Position numbers and translations under genes: made by a program. Source: a beta proteobacterium AAP65 (GTDB lineage Bacteria; Pseudomonadota; Gammaproteobacteria; Burkholderiales; Burkholderiaceae_C). From it: a stretch of DNA of 64,000 nucleotides. The stretch covers positions 16,094 through 80,093 of the forward strand of contig LJHW01000034.1 in the NCBI GenBank assembly GCA_001295865.1, in the 5' to 3' direction. The notes below the pieces were generated by a model. It saw only the letters and a program-made list of their open reading frames with translations, was not told the DNA's origin and searched no databases. Positions 45,193 to 54,130 of this stretch are shown piece by piece (the first letter of the stretch is position 1; every line of letters starts with the position of its first letter).

Positions 45193-45242
45193 TTCTGGCG
45201 AAGGCCCGGTTTACTGATCCAGGCGAGCCGCCCATCTACTGA
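45172..45242 (+). repeat. 25-bp tandem repeat spanning the acyltransferase stop codon
   Basis: A 22-base unit starting GGCGAAGGCCC occurs at 45172-45193 and again, identical, at 45197-45218, with a degenerate third copy at 45222-45242. The period is 25 bp, and each copy includes the TACTGA stop region. This is a recent local duplication of the gene end, not a CRISPR array. Confidence 0.85.
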
Positions 45243-45274
45243 AGCGGTGGGCCCCGGCTGCGACAATCGCGGCC

Positions 45275-46129
45275 ATGCGGGTTCCCTTCACCAAGATGCA
45301 AGGCGCGGGCAACGACTTCGTCGTGCTCGACGGCACCGCCGTGCCACTGGCGCTGAGCCGCGCGCAGCTGCAGCGCCTGGGCGACCGCCGCTTTGGCGTG
45401 GGCGCCGACCAGATCCTGCTGGTGGAACGCAGCGCGACGCCGGGCGTCGATTTCCGCTACCGCATCTTCAACGGCGCCAGCGGCGATGAAGTGGAGCACT
45501 GCGGCAACGGCGCACGCTGCTTCGTGCGCTACGTGCACGGCCGCGGCCTTACCGACAAGACCACCGTGCAGGTGGAGACCGTCAACAACCGCCTCACGCT
45601 GCAGCTGCGCAGCGACGGCCGCGTCACCGTGGACATGAACCGGCCGGTCTTCGAGCACGCGCGCCTGCCTTTTGAGGCTGCCGGCCTGCAGCCGCGTGCC
45701 GAAGGCGGCTTCGAGTGCTGGCCCTTGGCCGATGTGGGGCCCGGCTGCGAAGTGGCCGTGCTCTCGATGGGCAACCCGCACGCCGTGCTGCGTGTGGCCG
45801 ATGTCGACACCGCGCCGGTGGCCGACTGGGGCCCGCGCATCGAGACCCACGCGCGTTTTCCGCGCAAGGTGAACGTGGGCTTTTTGCAGGTGCTCACGCG
45901 CACCGAAGTCCGCCTGCGTGTGCACGAGCGTGATGCCGGCGAGACCCTGGCCTGCGGCACCGGCGCCTGCGCCGCCGTGGTGGCCGGTATCCGCCTGGGC
46001 TGGCTGGACGCCGCCGTGGAAGTGCACACGCGCGGTGGCGACCTGCGCATCGAATGGGCGGGTGGTGAGAGCTCTGTGTTCATGACTGGCCCGGCCGAGA
46101 CCGTTTTCGAAGGAGAGATAGAACTGTGA
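45275..46129 (+). CDS. dapF: Diaminopimelate epimerase
   Basis: A 284-residue cofactor-independent epimerase converting LL- to meso-diaminopimelate for lysine and peptidoglycan. The two catalytic cysteines are in EHCGNGARC and ACGTGACA, and the N-terminus [15 protein letters not shown] is canonical. Its stop overlaps the ATG of the DUF484 gene, giving the conserved dapF-DUF484-xerC order. Confidence 0.96.
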   Translation: MRVPFTKMQGAGNDFVVLDGTAVPLALSRAQLQRLGDRRFGVGADQILLVERSATPGVDFRYRIFNGASGDEVEHCGNGARCFVRYVHGRGLTDKTTVQVETVNNRLTLQLRSDGRVTVDMNRPVFEHARLPFEAAGLQPRAEGGFECWPLADVGPGCEVAVLSMGNPHAVLRVADVDTAPVADWGPRIETHARFPRKVNVGFLQVLTRTEVRLRVHERDAGETLACGTGACAAVVAGIRLGWLDAAVEVHTRGGDLRIEWAGGESSVFMTGPAETVFEGEIEL

Positions 46130-46824
46130 GCAACAACGCCGACGGGGTGCAGGGCATCACCGAAGCCGACATCGCCAACTACCTGGGCAACACGCCCGGG
46201 TTCTTCGAGCGCCATGCCGAACTGCTGGGCGCCATCCAGCTCACCAGCCCGCACGGGCAGCGCGCCGTCTCGCTGCAGGAACGGCAGATGGAAATGCTGC
46301 GCGAGCGCATCAAGGGCCTGGAGTTGAAGATCATGGAAATGATCCGCAACAGCCAGGAGAACGTGGCCATCGCCGAGCGCTTGCACCGCTACACGCGCAC
46401 CATCCTGCTGACGGCCGACCCGGCCGAGCTGCCGGGCCGCATGGTGGCCTCGCTGAAGCACGAGTTCCTCATCCCGCAGGCCGCCATCCGCCTGTGGGGC
46501 GTGGAGGCACCGCACAACGGCGCCACCTACGCCGAGCCCGCCAGCGAAGACGTGAAGAGCTTCGCCGCCAGCCTGACGCTGCCCTACTGCGGCGCCAACG
46601 CCGGCTTCGAGGCCAGCGAGTGGCTGGACGACGGCGCCACGGTGGCCAGCATGGCGATGATTCCGCTGCGCCACGGCATGGACGAGAAGGCCGGCGCCTT
46701 CGGCCTGCTGGTGCTCGGCTCGCCCGACCCTACGCGCTACGCCGCCGACATGGGCACCGAGTTCCTGATGCGCATCGGCGAGGTCTCGTCGGCCGCGCTC
46801 TCGCGCCTGCGCCTGCAGGCCTGA
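46126..46824 (+). CDS. DUF484 family protein
   Basis: A 232-residue protein with a short helical N-terminus ([16 protein letters not shown]), a coiled-coil-like segment (about residues 49-80) and a GAF-like domain. DUF484 proteins lie between dapF and xerC across proteobacteria; their function is unknown, and regulatory binding of a small ligand is a guess from the GAF-like shape. The ATG overlaps the dapF stop by four bases. Confidence 0.88.
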   Translation: MSNNADGVQGITEADIANYLGNTPGFFERHAELLGAIQLTSPHGQRAVSLQERQMEMLRERIKGLELKIMEMIRNSQENVAIAERLHRYTRTILLTADPAELPGRMVASLKHEFLIPQAAIRLWGVEAPHNGATYAEPASEDVKSFAASLTLPYCGANAGFEASEWLDDGATVASMAMIPLRHGMDEKAGAFGLLVLGSPDPTRYAADMGTEFLMRIGEVSSAALSRLRLQA

Positions 46825-46841
46825 AGCGGGCAGGGCGGGCC

Positions 46842-47831
46842 ATGCGCGTGGCGGTGCCGGCCTCTGCGCCGCAGACCGCGGCGGCGCCTGCTGACGCCTT
46901 GCTGGACCCCGCGCTCGAAGATTTCCTCACGCACCTGCGTGTGGAGCGTCGCCTGGCCGAACGCACGCTGGCGATGTACCGCGAGGCGCTGCGCCGCCTG
47001 CAGACCGCGGCCGCGGCCAGCGCCGTGCCGCTGCCGCAGGCCCAGGTGCACCACCTGCGCAGCTGGGTGGCGCAGCTGCGTGTGCGCGGGCTGGCGGCGC
47101 GCAGCATCGCCATCCACCTGGCGGCCTGGCGCGGCCTGTTCCGCTGGTGGGGCCGGCAGGGCGTGGTGCAGCTCAACCCGGTGGAAGGCCTGCGCCCGCC
47201 CAAGGCGCCCAGGCCGCTGCCCAAGGCGCTGGCCGTGGAGCAAGCCGTGGCCCTGGCCGAGCACCAGACCGAAAACACCCCGCCGGCCCTGGCCGCGCGC
47301 GACCACGCCATCACCGAGCTGCTCTACGGCTGCGGCCTGCGCGTGGCCGAGGTGCTGGGCCTGGATGTGCAGGCCGGCCCCGAAACAGCCGCTGAGAGCC
47401 GCGGCTGGCTCGATCTGGCCGACGCTAGCGCCCACGTGCTGGGCAAGGGCGGCAAGCGCCGCAGCCTGCCCATCGGCAGCGCGGCGCTGGCGGCGCTGCA
47501 GGCTTGGCTGCCCTGGCGCACCACGCTGGCGGCGGCGGGCGAGAAGGCGCTGTTTGTCAGCCGCCTGGGCACACGCCTCACGCCCAACCAATTGCGCAAC
47601 CGCCTGCAGCTGCAGGCCGCGCAGGCTGGCCTGCCCACAGGCGTGCACCCGCACATGCTGCGCCACAGCTACGCCAGCCACCTGCTGCAGAGCAGCGGCG
47701 ACCTGCGTGCCGTGCAAGAGCTGCTGGGCCACGCCAGCATCAGCACCACGCAGGTTTACACCAAGCTCGACTTCCAGCACCTGGCGCGGGCTTACGACGC
47801 GGCGCACCCGCGGGCCAAGAAAAAGAGTTGA
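46842..47831 (+). CDS. xerC: Tyrosine recombinase XerC
   Basis: A 329-residue site-specific recombinase that with XerD resolves chromosome dimers at dif. The N-terminal SAM-like domain (LRVERRLAERTLAMYREAL) precedes a catalytic domain with all residues visible: arginine in CGLRVAEVLGL, lysine in LGKGGKRRSLP, HMLRHSYASHLL, the LGHASIS histidine, and tyrosine in VYTKLD. The dapF-DUF484-xerC position identifies it as the housekeeping XerC, not a phage integrase. Confidence 0.93.
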   Translation: MRVAVPASAPQTAAAPADALLDPALEDFLTHLRVERRLAERTLAMYREALRRLQTAAAASAVPLPQAQVHHLRSWVAQLRVRGLAARSIAIHLAAWRGLFRWWGRQGVVQLNPVEGLRPPKAPRPLPKALAVEQAVALAEHQTENTPPALAARDHAITELLYGCGLRVAEVLGLDVQAGPETAAESRGWLDLADASAHVLGKGGKRRSLPIGSAALAALQAWLPWRTTLAAAGEKALFVSRLGTRLTPNQLRNRLQLQAAQAGLPTGVHPHMLRHSYASHLLQSSGDLRAVQELLGHASISTTQVYTKLDFQHLARAYDAAHPRAKKKS

Positions 47832-47840
47832 TCCGACACG

Positions 47841-49025
47841 ATGAAATCCATCCGCCTCCGCGAGGGCAAAGAGCGCTCGCTGCAACGCCGCCACCCCTGG
47901 GTGTTCCAGGGCAGCATCGCCAAGGGCGCGGCCGATGCCGGCGAAACCGTGCGTGTGGAAGACGCAGCCGGCCAGTTTCTGGCCTGGGGCGCCTACAGCC
48001 CGAACTCGATGATCCGCGTGCGCGCGTGGAGCTTCGACGAGGCCGAGCGCATCGATCGCGCCTGCTTCGAGCGCCGCGTGCAGCGCGCCGTGGCTTTGCG
48101 TGCACGGTTGCCGATTGCCAGCGACGGCGTGCGCCTCGTGCACGGCGAAGCTGACGGCCTGCCGGGCCTCATCGTCGACCGCTACGCCGACACCCTGTGC
48201 GCGCAGTTCCTCAGCGCCGGCACCGAGCGCTGGAAGCAGACCCTGGCCGATGTGCTGCTGCAAGCAACCGGCTGCACGCGCCTGTACGAGCGCAGCGATG
48301 CCAGCGTGCGCGGGCTGGAGGGCCTGCAGCCGGCCACCGGCTGGCTGCGCGGCGAAGGCAACACCGAAATCACCATCACCGAGCACGCCTGGCGCTTGAC
48401 GCTGGACGTGGCCCAAGGCCACAAGACCGGCTTCTACCTCGACCAGCGCGACAACCGCGCGCTGCTGCAGCGCTGGGTGCAGCACGGTGGTTTCCAGGAC
48501 GTGCTGAACTGCTACTGCTACACCGGCGGCTTCACGGTGGCGGCGCTGGCCGGCGGTGCGGCGCGTGTGACCAGCATCGATTCATCGGCCCCTGCCATCG
48601 AGCGTGTGAACGCCCACGTGGCGCTCAACGGCTACGACCCCGCACGCAGCGAAGCGCGCGACGCCGACGTCAACCAGTTCCTGCGCGAGGCGCTGCATGC
48701 CGGCCGGCGCTTCGACTGCATCGTGCTCGACCCGCCCAAGTTCGCGCCCACCGCGGCCCACGCCGAGCGCGCCAGCCGCGCCTACAAAGACATCAACCGC
48801 CTGGCGCTGAAGCTCCTGCAGCCCGGCGGGCTGCTGCTCACCTTCAGCTGCAGCGGCGGCATCAGCGCCGACTTGTTCCACAAGATCGTGGCCGGCGCGG
48901 CCATGGACGCCGGCGTGGACGGCGCCATCCTCCAGCGACTGGAAGGGGCCTGCGACCACCCGACCACGCTGGTGTTTCCCGAGGGGGAGTACCTCAAGGG
49001 CCTGGCGGTGCTGAAGGCGGCCTGA
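47841..49025 (+). CDS. rlmI: 23S rRNA m5C1962 methyltransferase (RlmI family)
   Basis: A 394-residue class I methyltransferase with an N-terminal PUA RNA-binding domain (RRHPWVFQGSI) and an EEHD-like linker. The SAM domain contains LNCYCYTGGFTVAAL, IVLDPPKFAP (motif IV) and the catalytic cysteine in LTFSCSGG (motif VI). It matches RlmI/YccW, which methylates C1962 of 23S rRNA. It follows xerC by 9 bp and converges with the AsnC-type gene. Confidence 0.88.
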   Translation: MKSIRLREGKERSLQRRHPWVFQGSIAKGAADAGETVRVEDAAGQFLAWGAYSPNSMIRVRAWSFDEAERIDRACFERRVQRAVALRARLPIASDGVRLVHGEADGLPGLIVDRYADTLCAQFLSAGTERWKQTLADVLLQATGCTRLYERSDASVRGLEGLQPATGWLRGEGNTEITITEHAWRLTLDVAQGHKTGFYLDQRDNRALLQRWVQHGGFQDVLNCYCYTGGFTVAALAGGAARVTSIDSSAPAIERVNAHVALNGYDPARSEARDADVNQFLREALHAGRRFDCIVLDPPKFAPTAAHAERASRAYKDINRLALKLLQPGGLLLTFSCSGGISADLFHKIVAGAAMDAGVDGAILQRLEGACDHPTTLVFPEGEYLKGLAVLKAA

Positions 49026-49037
49026 TCAAGCTGAAGT

Positions 49038-49520
49038 TCACGCGCTCGCCGGTGGCAGTGGCAGGCGCGGGTCGAACTTCGCGCGCTTCACGCTGAAGAA
49101 GGCCTTCACGTTGCGCACGTTGGCGTCTTGCGTGAAAAGGCGCTGCACCAGCGCGTGGTAGGCCGGCATGCCTTCCACGTGCGCGACGAGCACGAAGTCG
49201 GGCCCCGGGCTCACGCGCCAGACCTGTTGCACCGCGGCCTCGGCCACGGCGCGGGCCTCGAAGGCCTCCAGGTGCTCGGCACCCTGGCGGTCGAGCGTGA
49301 TCTCCACCAGCGCCGTGAGCCCCTCGCGCCCCGCCCACAGGGCCTGCGGGTTCAGCAAGGCCACGCGGCGTTCGATGACACCGCCGTCTTCCAGCCGGCG
49401 CACCCGGCGCAGCGCCGTGGCCGGTGAGGTGCCGGCGCGGTCGGCCAGGGCCTGGTTGGTGAGCGAGGCGTCGTCTTGCAGCAGGGTGAGCAGGCGCAGG
49501 TCGGTGGCGTCGAGGTTCAT
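49038..49520 (-). CDS. Lrp/AsnC family transcriptional regulator
   Basis: A regulator of about 160 residues with an N-terminal helix-turn-helix (ATDLRLLTLLQDDASLTNQALADRAGTSPATALRRV) and a C-terminal RAM effector domain. The start at 49520 (MNLDATD) is preferred; two earlier in-frame ATGs overlap an inverted repeat that looks like its own operator. It is divergent from glmS. Ligand unknown, probably an amino acid. Confidence 0.88.
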   Translation of the reverse strand: MNLDATDLRLLTLLQDDASLTNQALADRAGTSPATALRRVRRLEDGGVIERRVALLNPQALWAGREGLTALVEITLDRQGAEHLEAFEARAVAEAAVQQVWRVSPGPDFVLVAHVEGMPAYHALVQRLFTQDANVRNVKAFFSVKRAKFDPRLPLPPASA

Positions 49521-49539
49521 GATGAAAGAATAATTCATC
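49521..49539. promoter_or_regulatory. Inverted repeat at the AsnC-type regulator start
   Basis: GATGAA and TTCATC with a 7-base AT-rich spacer, immediately next to the start codon. Size and place fit autoregulation by an Lrp/AsnC protein; this is inference. Confidence 0.45.
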
Positions 49540-49677
49540 AAGTTGGTGCTGATGGATCTTTTGGCGTGCGCTCAGTCATGTGTGGTGTTTTGTTTCGACA
49601 TAGAAAGAAAATCGCAAGAAACCATCTCTCCCTCTGGCCTAGCATGCGCAACCCTTGAACCTCCAGGAGCTTCCAGC

Positions 49678-51576
49678 ATGTGTGGCATCGTCGGCGCCGT
49701 CAGCAACCGCAACATCGTTCCCATCCTGCTGGAGGGCCTGAAGCGCCTGGAGTACCGCGGCTATGACAGCTGCGGCGTGGCCGTGCACCAGGGCGGCGCT
49801 CTGCGGCGCGCGCGCAGCACCAGCCGCGTGGCCGAGCTCGAAGCCAACATCGCCGCCGACGGCGTGGCCAGCGGCACCGGCATCGCCCACACCCGCTGGG
49901 CCACACACGGCGCGCCGGCGGTGCACAACGCGCACCCGCACTTCAGCGCCGGGGCGAACATCGACGCCATGGCCACCGGCTTCGGCAGCCTGGAAGCGGG
50001 CGGCGCCACCACACCGGTGGCGCGCATCGGCCTCGTGCACAACGGCATCATCGAGAACCACGACGAGCTGCGCGCCGAGCTGCGCGAACGCGGCTACGTC
50101 TTCACCAGCCAGACCGACACCGAGGTCATCGCCCACCTGGTGCACAGCTTCTACGACGGCGACCTGCTCGACGCCGTGCAGCGCGCCTTGCCGCTGCTGA
50201 AGGGCGCCTATGCGATTGCCGTCTTCGCGCGCGACGAGCCCAACCGCGTGGTGGGGGCGCGCCAGGGGTCGCCGCTGGTGCTGGGCGTGGGCCCTGGCGA
50301 GAACTTCCTCGCCAGCGACGCCATGGCCCTGGCCGGCGTGACCGACCAGATCGTCTACCTGGAAGAAGGCGACGTTGTCGACCTGCAGCTGGGCAAGGTG
50401 TGGATCAGCGCCGCTGATGCACAAGGCCGGTACCAGCCCGTGCAGCGCCCGGTGCGCACCGTCACCGCACACAGCGGCGCGGCCGAGCTGGGTCCGTACC
50501 GGCATTACATGCAGAAAGAGATCTTCGAGCAGCCGCGCGCGTTGGCCGACACGCTGGAAGGCGTGGAGGGCATCAGCCCCGAGCTCTTCGGCGACGGTGC
50601 CTACCGCGTGTTCAAGGACGTCGACCGCGTGCTCATCCTGGCCTGCGGCACCAGCAGCTACGCCGGCATGGCGGCCAAGTACTGGATGGAGAGCATCGCC
50701 GGCATCCCCACCAGCGTGGAGATCGCCAGCGAGTACCGCTACCGCGACAGCGTGCCCGACCCGAAGACGCTGGTCGTCACCATCACGCAAAGCGGCGAAA
50801 CGGCCGACACCCTGGCCGCGCTGAAACACGCGCGCAGCCTGGGCATGGAGCACACGCTGACCATCTGCAACGTGAGCACCAGCGCCATGGTGCGCGAGTG
50901 CAAGCTGGCCTACATCACACGCGCTGGCGTGGAGATCGGCGTGGCCAGCACGAAAGCGTTCACGACTCAATTGGCGGGCCTGTATTTGCTGACGCTGGCG
51001 CTGGCGCTGGTGCGCGGCCGGCTGAGTGAACAGCAAGAGGCGGCCGAGCTGAAGGCGCTGCGCCACCTGCCCGTGGCGCTGCAGGCCGTGCTGGCGCTGG
51101 AGCCGCAGATCATCGCGTGGAGCGAAGACTTCGCGCGCAAGGAAAACGCGCTCTTCCTGGGCCGCGGCCTGCACTACCCCATCGCGCTGGAAGGCGCGCT
51201 GAAGCTGAAGGAAATCAGCTACATCCACGCCGAAGCCTACCCGGCGGGTGAGCTGAAACACGGCCCGCTCGCGCTCGTCACCGACCAGATGCCGGTGGTG
51301 ACCGTGGCACCCAACGATGCACTGCTGGAAAAGCTCAAGAGCAACCTGCAGGAAGTGCGCGCGCGCGGCGGCCAGCTCTACGTGTTTGCCGACAGCGACA
51401 CCCACATCAGCAGCGAGCCGGGTGTGCACGTCATCCGCATGCCCGAGCACTATGGCGCCTTGAGCCCGCTGCTGCACGTGGTGCCGCTGCAGCTGCTGGC
51501 GTATCACACGGCTTGCGCGCGGGGCACCGATGTCGACAAGCCGCGCAACCTGGCCAAGAGCGTGACGGTGGAGTGA
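49678..51576 (+). CDS. glmS: Glutamine-fructose-6-phosphate aminotransferase (isomerizing)
   Basis: A 632-residue enzyme making glucosamine 6-phosphate for cell wall synthesis. The ATG at 49678 places the nucleophile cysteine at position 2 (MCGIVGA), which fixes the start. The glutaminase domain is followed by two SIS domains ([47 protein letters not shown]). It ends with the usual [11 protein letters not shown]. Its 3' end is the recognised attachment site of Tn7-type transposons, and repeats resembling a transposon end follow. Confidence 0.97.
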   Translation: MCGIVGAVSNRNIVPILLEGLKRLEYRGYDSCGVAVHQGGALRRARSTSRVAELEANIAADGVASGTGIAHTRWATHGAPAVHNAHPHFSAGANIDAMATGFGSLEAGGATTPVARIGLVHNGIIENHDELRAELRERGYVFTSQTDTEVIAHLVHSFYDGDLLDAVQRALPLLKGAYAIAVFARDEPNRVVGARQGSPLVLGVGPGENFLASDAMALAGVTDQIVYLEEGDVVDLQLGKVWISAADAQGRYQPVQRPVRTVTAHSGAAELGPYRHYMQKEIFEQPRALADTLEGVEGISPELFGDGAYRVFKDVDRVLILACGTSSYAGMAAKYWMESIAGIPTSVEIASEYRYRDSVPDPKTLVVTITQSGETADTLAALKHARSLGMEHTLTICNVSTSAMVRECKLAYITRAGVEIGVASTKAFTTQLAGLYLLTLALALVRGRLSEQQEAAELKALRHLPVALQAVLALEPQIIAWSEDFARKENALFLGRGLHYPIALEGALKLKEISYIHAEAYPAGELKHGPLALVTDQMPVVTVAPNDALLEKLKSNLQEVRARGGQLYVFADSDTHISSEPGVHVIRMPEHYGALSPLLHVVPLQLLAYHTACARGTDVDKPRNLAKSVTVE

Positions 51577-51598
51577 GCGCCGGGCGAACGGGGCATGC

Positions 51599-51834
51599 TG
51601 TTTGTTGGTTCAGAACAAAGTCGTAAACCTGACAACAAGCCCGTAAATCGCCTTGGCTCTTCAACAATAAAGTCGTACGTCTGGCGCCCCTGCGGAGTGG
51701 CATCCGGCGCCAGTCCGGCTGTCCTCATGGCGCTGCGCCGCGACTGAACAGGCAGTTCAGCCTATTGGGCGGAGCAACAGCCCAACAGTGGCGGCGAGTC
51801 AAGCCCATCAGATCGGCTTGATACAAAGTCGAAA
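51599..51834. mobile_element. Putative Tn7-like transposon end downstream of glmS
   Basis: The 361 bp between glmS and the MarR gene hold no gene. Starting with TGTTTGTTGG, 23 bp after the glmS stop, the DNA carries four copies of an AAAGTCGTAAA-like motif: 51617-51627, 51637-51647 (CAAGCCCGTAAA variant), 51669-51677 and 51825-51834. Multiple short same-direction transposase sites at an end beginning with TGT are typical of Tn7-like elements, and the position is that of attTn7. No other end or tns gene is in the window, so this is a remnant or the near end of a longer element. Confidence 0.5.
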
Positions 51835-51937
51835 GGCCACCGATCCCGAATGCCTACCTCGGCCGACAGTGCAAAGGTTCTGACTCCCATGAGGACTCCT
51901 GTCTTTCGTGATGGCGGATGGGCACTTCCGCAGCGCT

Positions 51938-52531
51938 TTACAGCCGGGACAGCGGCCGGGTGGCTGCTGCGCGGTCTGCCCCCAGCTTGTCGATGACCAA
52001 GCCGAGAAGAGTCTCCAGCTGCCGGCGGGTGCCCGTGTCCAGCGCGCCCAGAGCTTCTGGCAACAGGCCGGCGGACGGGCCCGGCGCTCTTTGCAGGAGC
52101 AGGCTGCCCTGTGGGGTGATGTAGAGCTGGACCGACCTGCGGTCTGCGCCTTCGCGGCGTGCCTCGATCAGCCCCTGAAGCGTCAGGCTCCGCACCACGC
52201 TGCTGGCCGTCGGCTGGCGCACGTTGAGTTCGGCTGCCAGCTGACCGACGCCAAGGCCGGGCCGATCCTGGATCAGTGCCAGTGCCCACACCTGCACGCC
52301 ACCGATGCCGCAGCGGCGTTCGACTTGCTGGAAGTGCGTCTTGACCGCGTTGAGGATGATCCGGAACTGTTGGAGCAGCTGATCGGCCGCCGGTTGTGGC
52401 GCGCGCGGCAGCGTGCTGTCAGGTCCCGATGCGTCAGTCCCGGTGGCCTGCAGCGCAAGGGCAGCAGGGTCTGGTTTGCGCGCCCGACCCGCCGGAGCGG
52501 CGCTGCGTGTCCGCGTGGCGTTGCGGCTCAT
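51938..52531 (-). CDS. MarR family transcriptional regulator
   Basis: A 197-residue regulator with a winged helix: AALIQDRPGLG is followed by VGQLAAELNVRQPTASSVVRSLTLQGLIEARREGADRRSVQLYITPQG, the DNA-binding part with the DRR wing. The N-terminus is a basic low-complexity stretch. Its ATG overlaps the stop of the universal stress gene, so it is third in a short operon (OmpA-like, USP, MarR) and may repress it and the divergent operon. A palindrome in the divergent gap is a candidate operator. Confidence 0.87.
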   Translation of the reverse strand: MSRNATRTRSAAPAGRARKPDPAALALQATGTDASGPDSTLPRAPQPAADQLLQQFRIILNAVKTHFQQVERRCGIGGVQVWALALIQDRPGLGVGQLAAELNVRQPTASSVVRSLTLQGLIEARREGADRRSVQLYITPQGSLLLQRAPGPSAGLLPEALGALDTGTRRQLETLLGLVIDKLGADRAAATRPLSRL

Positions 52532-53082
52532 GCACTCGCCTGGCGCGTGCGCTGCATCGGGGTGGTCGCTGCGGCCTTGGCGGCCCGGCGCGGCTTGATC
52601 GGAACCACGGCAGCGCCTGCGGCCGACGAGGTACGGCGGCCGTCTTTCACCACGAGAACCGGCACGGTGGAGACGGTGATCAGACCTGGCACCACGCTGC
52701 CCGTCAGCAGACGGAGCAAGGCGTTCTTGCCCGTGGTGGCCACCACGATCAGGTCGCATCGCCGCTTGCGGGCAGCATCTGCGATGGCATGCGCGTCCGA
52801 CTCGCCCGTGCCCATGACCTTGATGCAGGCCACGCCGGCCTTCTCAGCCTCCGCCTGCGCGGCGCTCAGCGCCTTGCCGGCCTGCCCCTTGGCGGCCTTG
52901 GCGAAATCCTGCGGCGAGACCGAGATGAAGACGGGCATGTCTCCGGCCACCACCGGGAAGGGCGGCAGCGGGTGGAAGAACACCGCCTCTGCGTCGTGCG
53001 CTGCCGCGAGCGCCACACCTTCCTTGACGGCGGCGCGACATACCGGTCGCGCGTCGAGCGCGATCAAGATGCGCTGGTACAT
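52528..53082 (-). CDS. Universal stress protein (UspA family)
   Basis: A 184-residue single-domain USP. It begins with the first strand YQRILIALDARP, carries the CDLIVVATTG strand and a nucleotide-binding-like G-x-x-A-x9-GS segment (GKNALLRLLTGSVV), and ends with PVLVVKDG plus a basic Ala-rich tail. USP proteins are induced by stress and bind ATP in some cases. The start at 53082 overlaps the upstream gene's stop by 19 bp and gives the family N-terminus. Confidence 0.88.
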   Translation of the reverse strand: MYQRILIALDARPVCRAAVKEGVALAAAHDAEAVFFHPLPPFPVVAGDMPVFISVSPQDFAKAAKGQAGKALSAAQAEAEKAGVACIKVMGTGESDAHAIADAARKRRCDLIVVATTGKNALLRLLTGSVVPGLITVSTVPVLVVKDGRRTSSAAGAAVVPIKPRRAAKAAATTPMQRTRQASA

Positions 53083-53552
53083 GCCGCCTCCCTGCTGCCG
53101 CTGTCGGCTTTGAAGAGCGACTGAATGCTGCACACCTGTCGCTCGGCGTGGCGGGCGCGGATCAGCCGCAGCCGGGCCGTCCCGCCGCTGGCGCCATCCA
53201 CGGTGTCATCGGGCGTGGGTTCGATGGCATCACCGGTGTAGCGGATGCGTTCTTCGGAAATGCCCTGTTGGGCCAGCAGGGTGCGCAAGGTGCGCAGTCG
53301 CTCCACGCGGGCCGAACGATGCCCAGGGGCGCTGCAGCCCATGACGAACATGCCATTGGGCTCCTGGTCCAACCAGTCGGCGGTCCAGCGCTGGAGGGCT
53401 TCGATCTCCATGGCGGGCAGTCGCGTCGAACCGTGCGCGAAGCGGAGCACGAACTCGGGCGTTGGTGGGGTGGCCGGCACTGGCGGCCTCGCAAGGGGCC
53501 GACCGATGGCGCCTTGCCGCGTGCGGAGGATGGATCGGGTGTCGAGGGTCAT
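53064..53552 (-). CDS. OmpA-like domain protein without signal peptide
   Basis: A 162-residue protein. The segment VLRFAHGSTRLPAMEIEALQRW and the later VMGCSAPGHRSARVERLRTLRTLLAQQGI resemble the OmpA C-terminal peptidoglycan-binding fold, including the helix with arginines before RTLLAQQGI. No signal peptide or lipobox is visible, so it may be cytoplasmic or exported by another route, and the peptidoglycan ligand residues are not clearly kept. A good AAGGAG ribosome site precedes the ATG. It is the first gene of the OmpA-like-USP-MarR operon. Confidence 0.55.
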   Translation of the reverse strand: MTLDTRSILRTRQGAIGRPLARPPVPATPPTPEFVLRFAHGSTRLPAMEIEALQRWTADWLDQEPNGMFVMGCSAPGHRSARVERLRTLRTLLAQQGISEERIRYTGDAIEPTPDDTVDGASGGTARLRLIRARHAERQVCSIQSLFKADSGSREAACTSAS

Positions 53553-53602
53553 GGGCTGATCTCCTTGATGTGTGCATTGCTTTCAATCGTCAGCGGCAAT
53601 TA

Positions 53603-53616
53603 TATAGATATCAATA
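53603..53616. promoter_or_regulatory. Candidate MarR operator in the divergent gap
   Basis: TATAGATATCAATA, a 14-bp palindrome with one mismatched pair around GATATC, inside an AT-rich patch unlike the surrounding DNA. It lies between the two divergent operons whose one side encodes the MarR protein; MarR operators are often such short AT-rich palindromes. Inference only. Confidence 0.45.
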
Positions 53617-53721
53617 CAATATGTCAAAGCGCAGTGCCGCTACCGCACAAGCACAATGGGCCGTCTGGCGCGGCTCGGGTCCCACCGAGCGCGCATGCAC
53701 GCCGTGGTGCGGAGGAATGGT

Positions 53722-54102
53722 TTGAGCCCTGAACGAGTCCTTTTTGCTTTCATCATCGTGCTGGCGCTGACGCTCAACGTCGGCTTCACCGTGGGCGATC
53801 TGGGCAATCCTGAGCAGCACAACCGCTACGAGCTCTTTGGCGCCCTGGTGGTGAGCCTGATCGCCACGGTGATGAAGTTCGGCGATCGCTCGCCGCTGGG
53901 CTCGACGATGCTGGCGACGAGCCTCGTCGCCGATCTGCAGCTCATCGCTGCGGCTGTTTGCTGGGGGCTCTATGCAGGCTTCGGGTCCGAGACCACGGCC
54001 GCGCAGATGGCGACGGTCGTCTCGCTGGCGATCGGTGCGCTGGTCGCCAACATCATCTCGGTGGTGCTGCTCGTGATCGAGGTGGCGAGCCTGCGCCGGT
54101 GA
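53722..54102 (+). CDS. Small integral membrane protein (DUF6394-like)
   Basis: A protein of about 126 residues with roughly four hydrophobic helices. The stretches LTLNVGFTVGDLGNPEQHNRY, SLIATVMKFGDR and ATSLVADLQLIAAAVCWG recall DUF6394 proteins, which I know only as uncharacterised. The start is taken as TTG at 53722 because GGAGG stands six bases before it; an ATG 27 bp upstream has no ribosome site. It opens the operon with the K+ channel-like and transporter genes. Confidence 0.65.
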   Translation: MSPERVLFAFIIVLALTLNVGFTVGDLGNPEQHNRYELFGALVVSLIATVMKFGDRSPLGSTMLATSLVADLQLIAAAVCWGLYAGFGSETTAAQMATVVSLAIGALVANIISVVLLVIEVASLRR

Positions 54103-54130
54103 GCCCAGCCCACCGTCGCGCCAAGACCCC

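Noticed and set aside
45172..45242. CRISPR-like repeats
   Set aside because: The repeats are adjacent with 3-base gaps and copy the end of a gene; there are no spacers.
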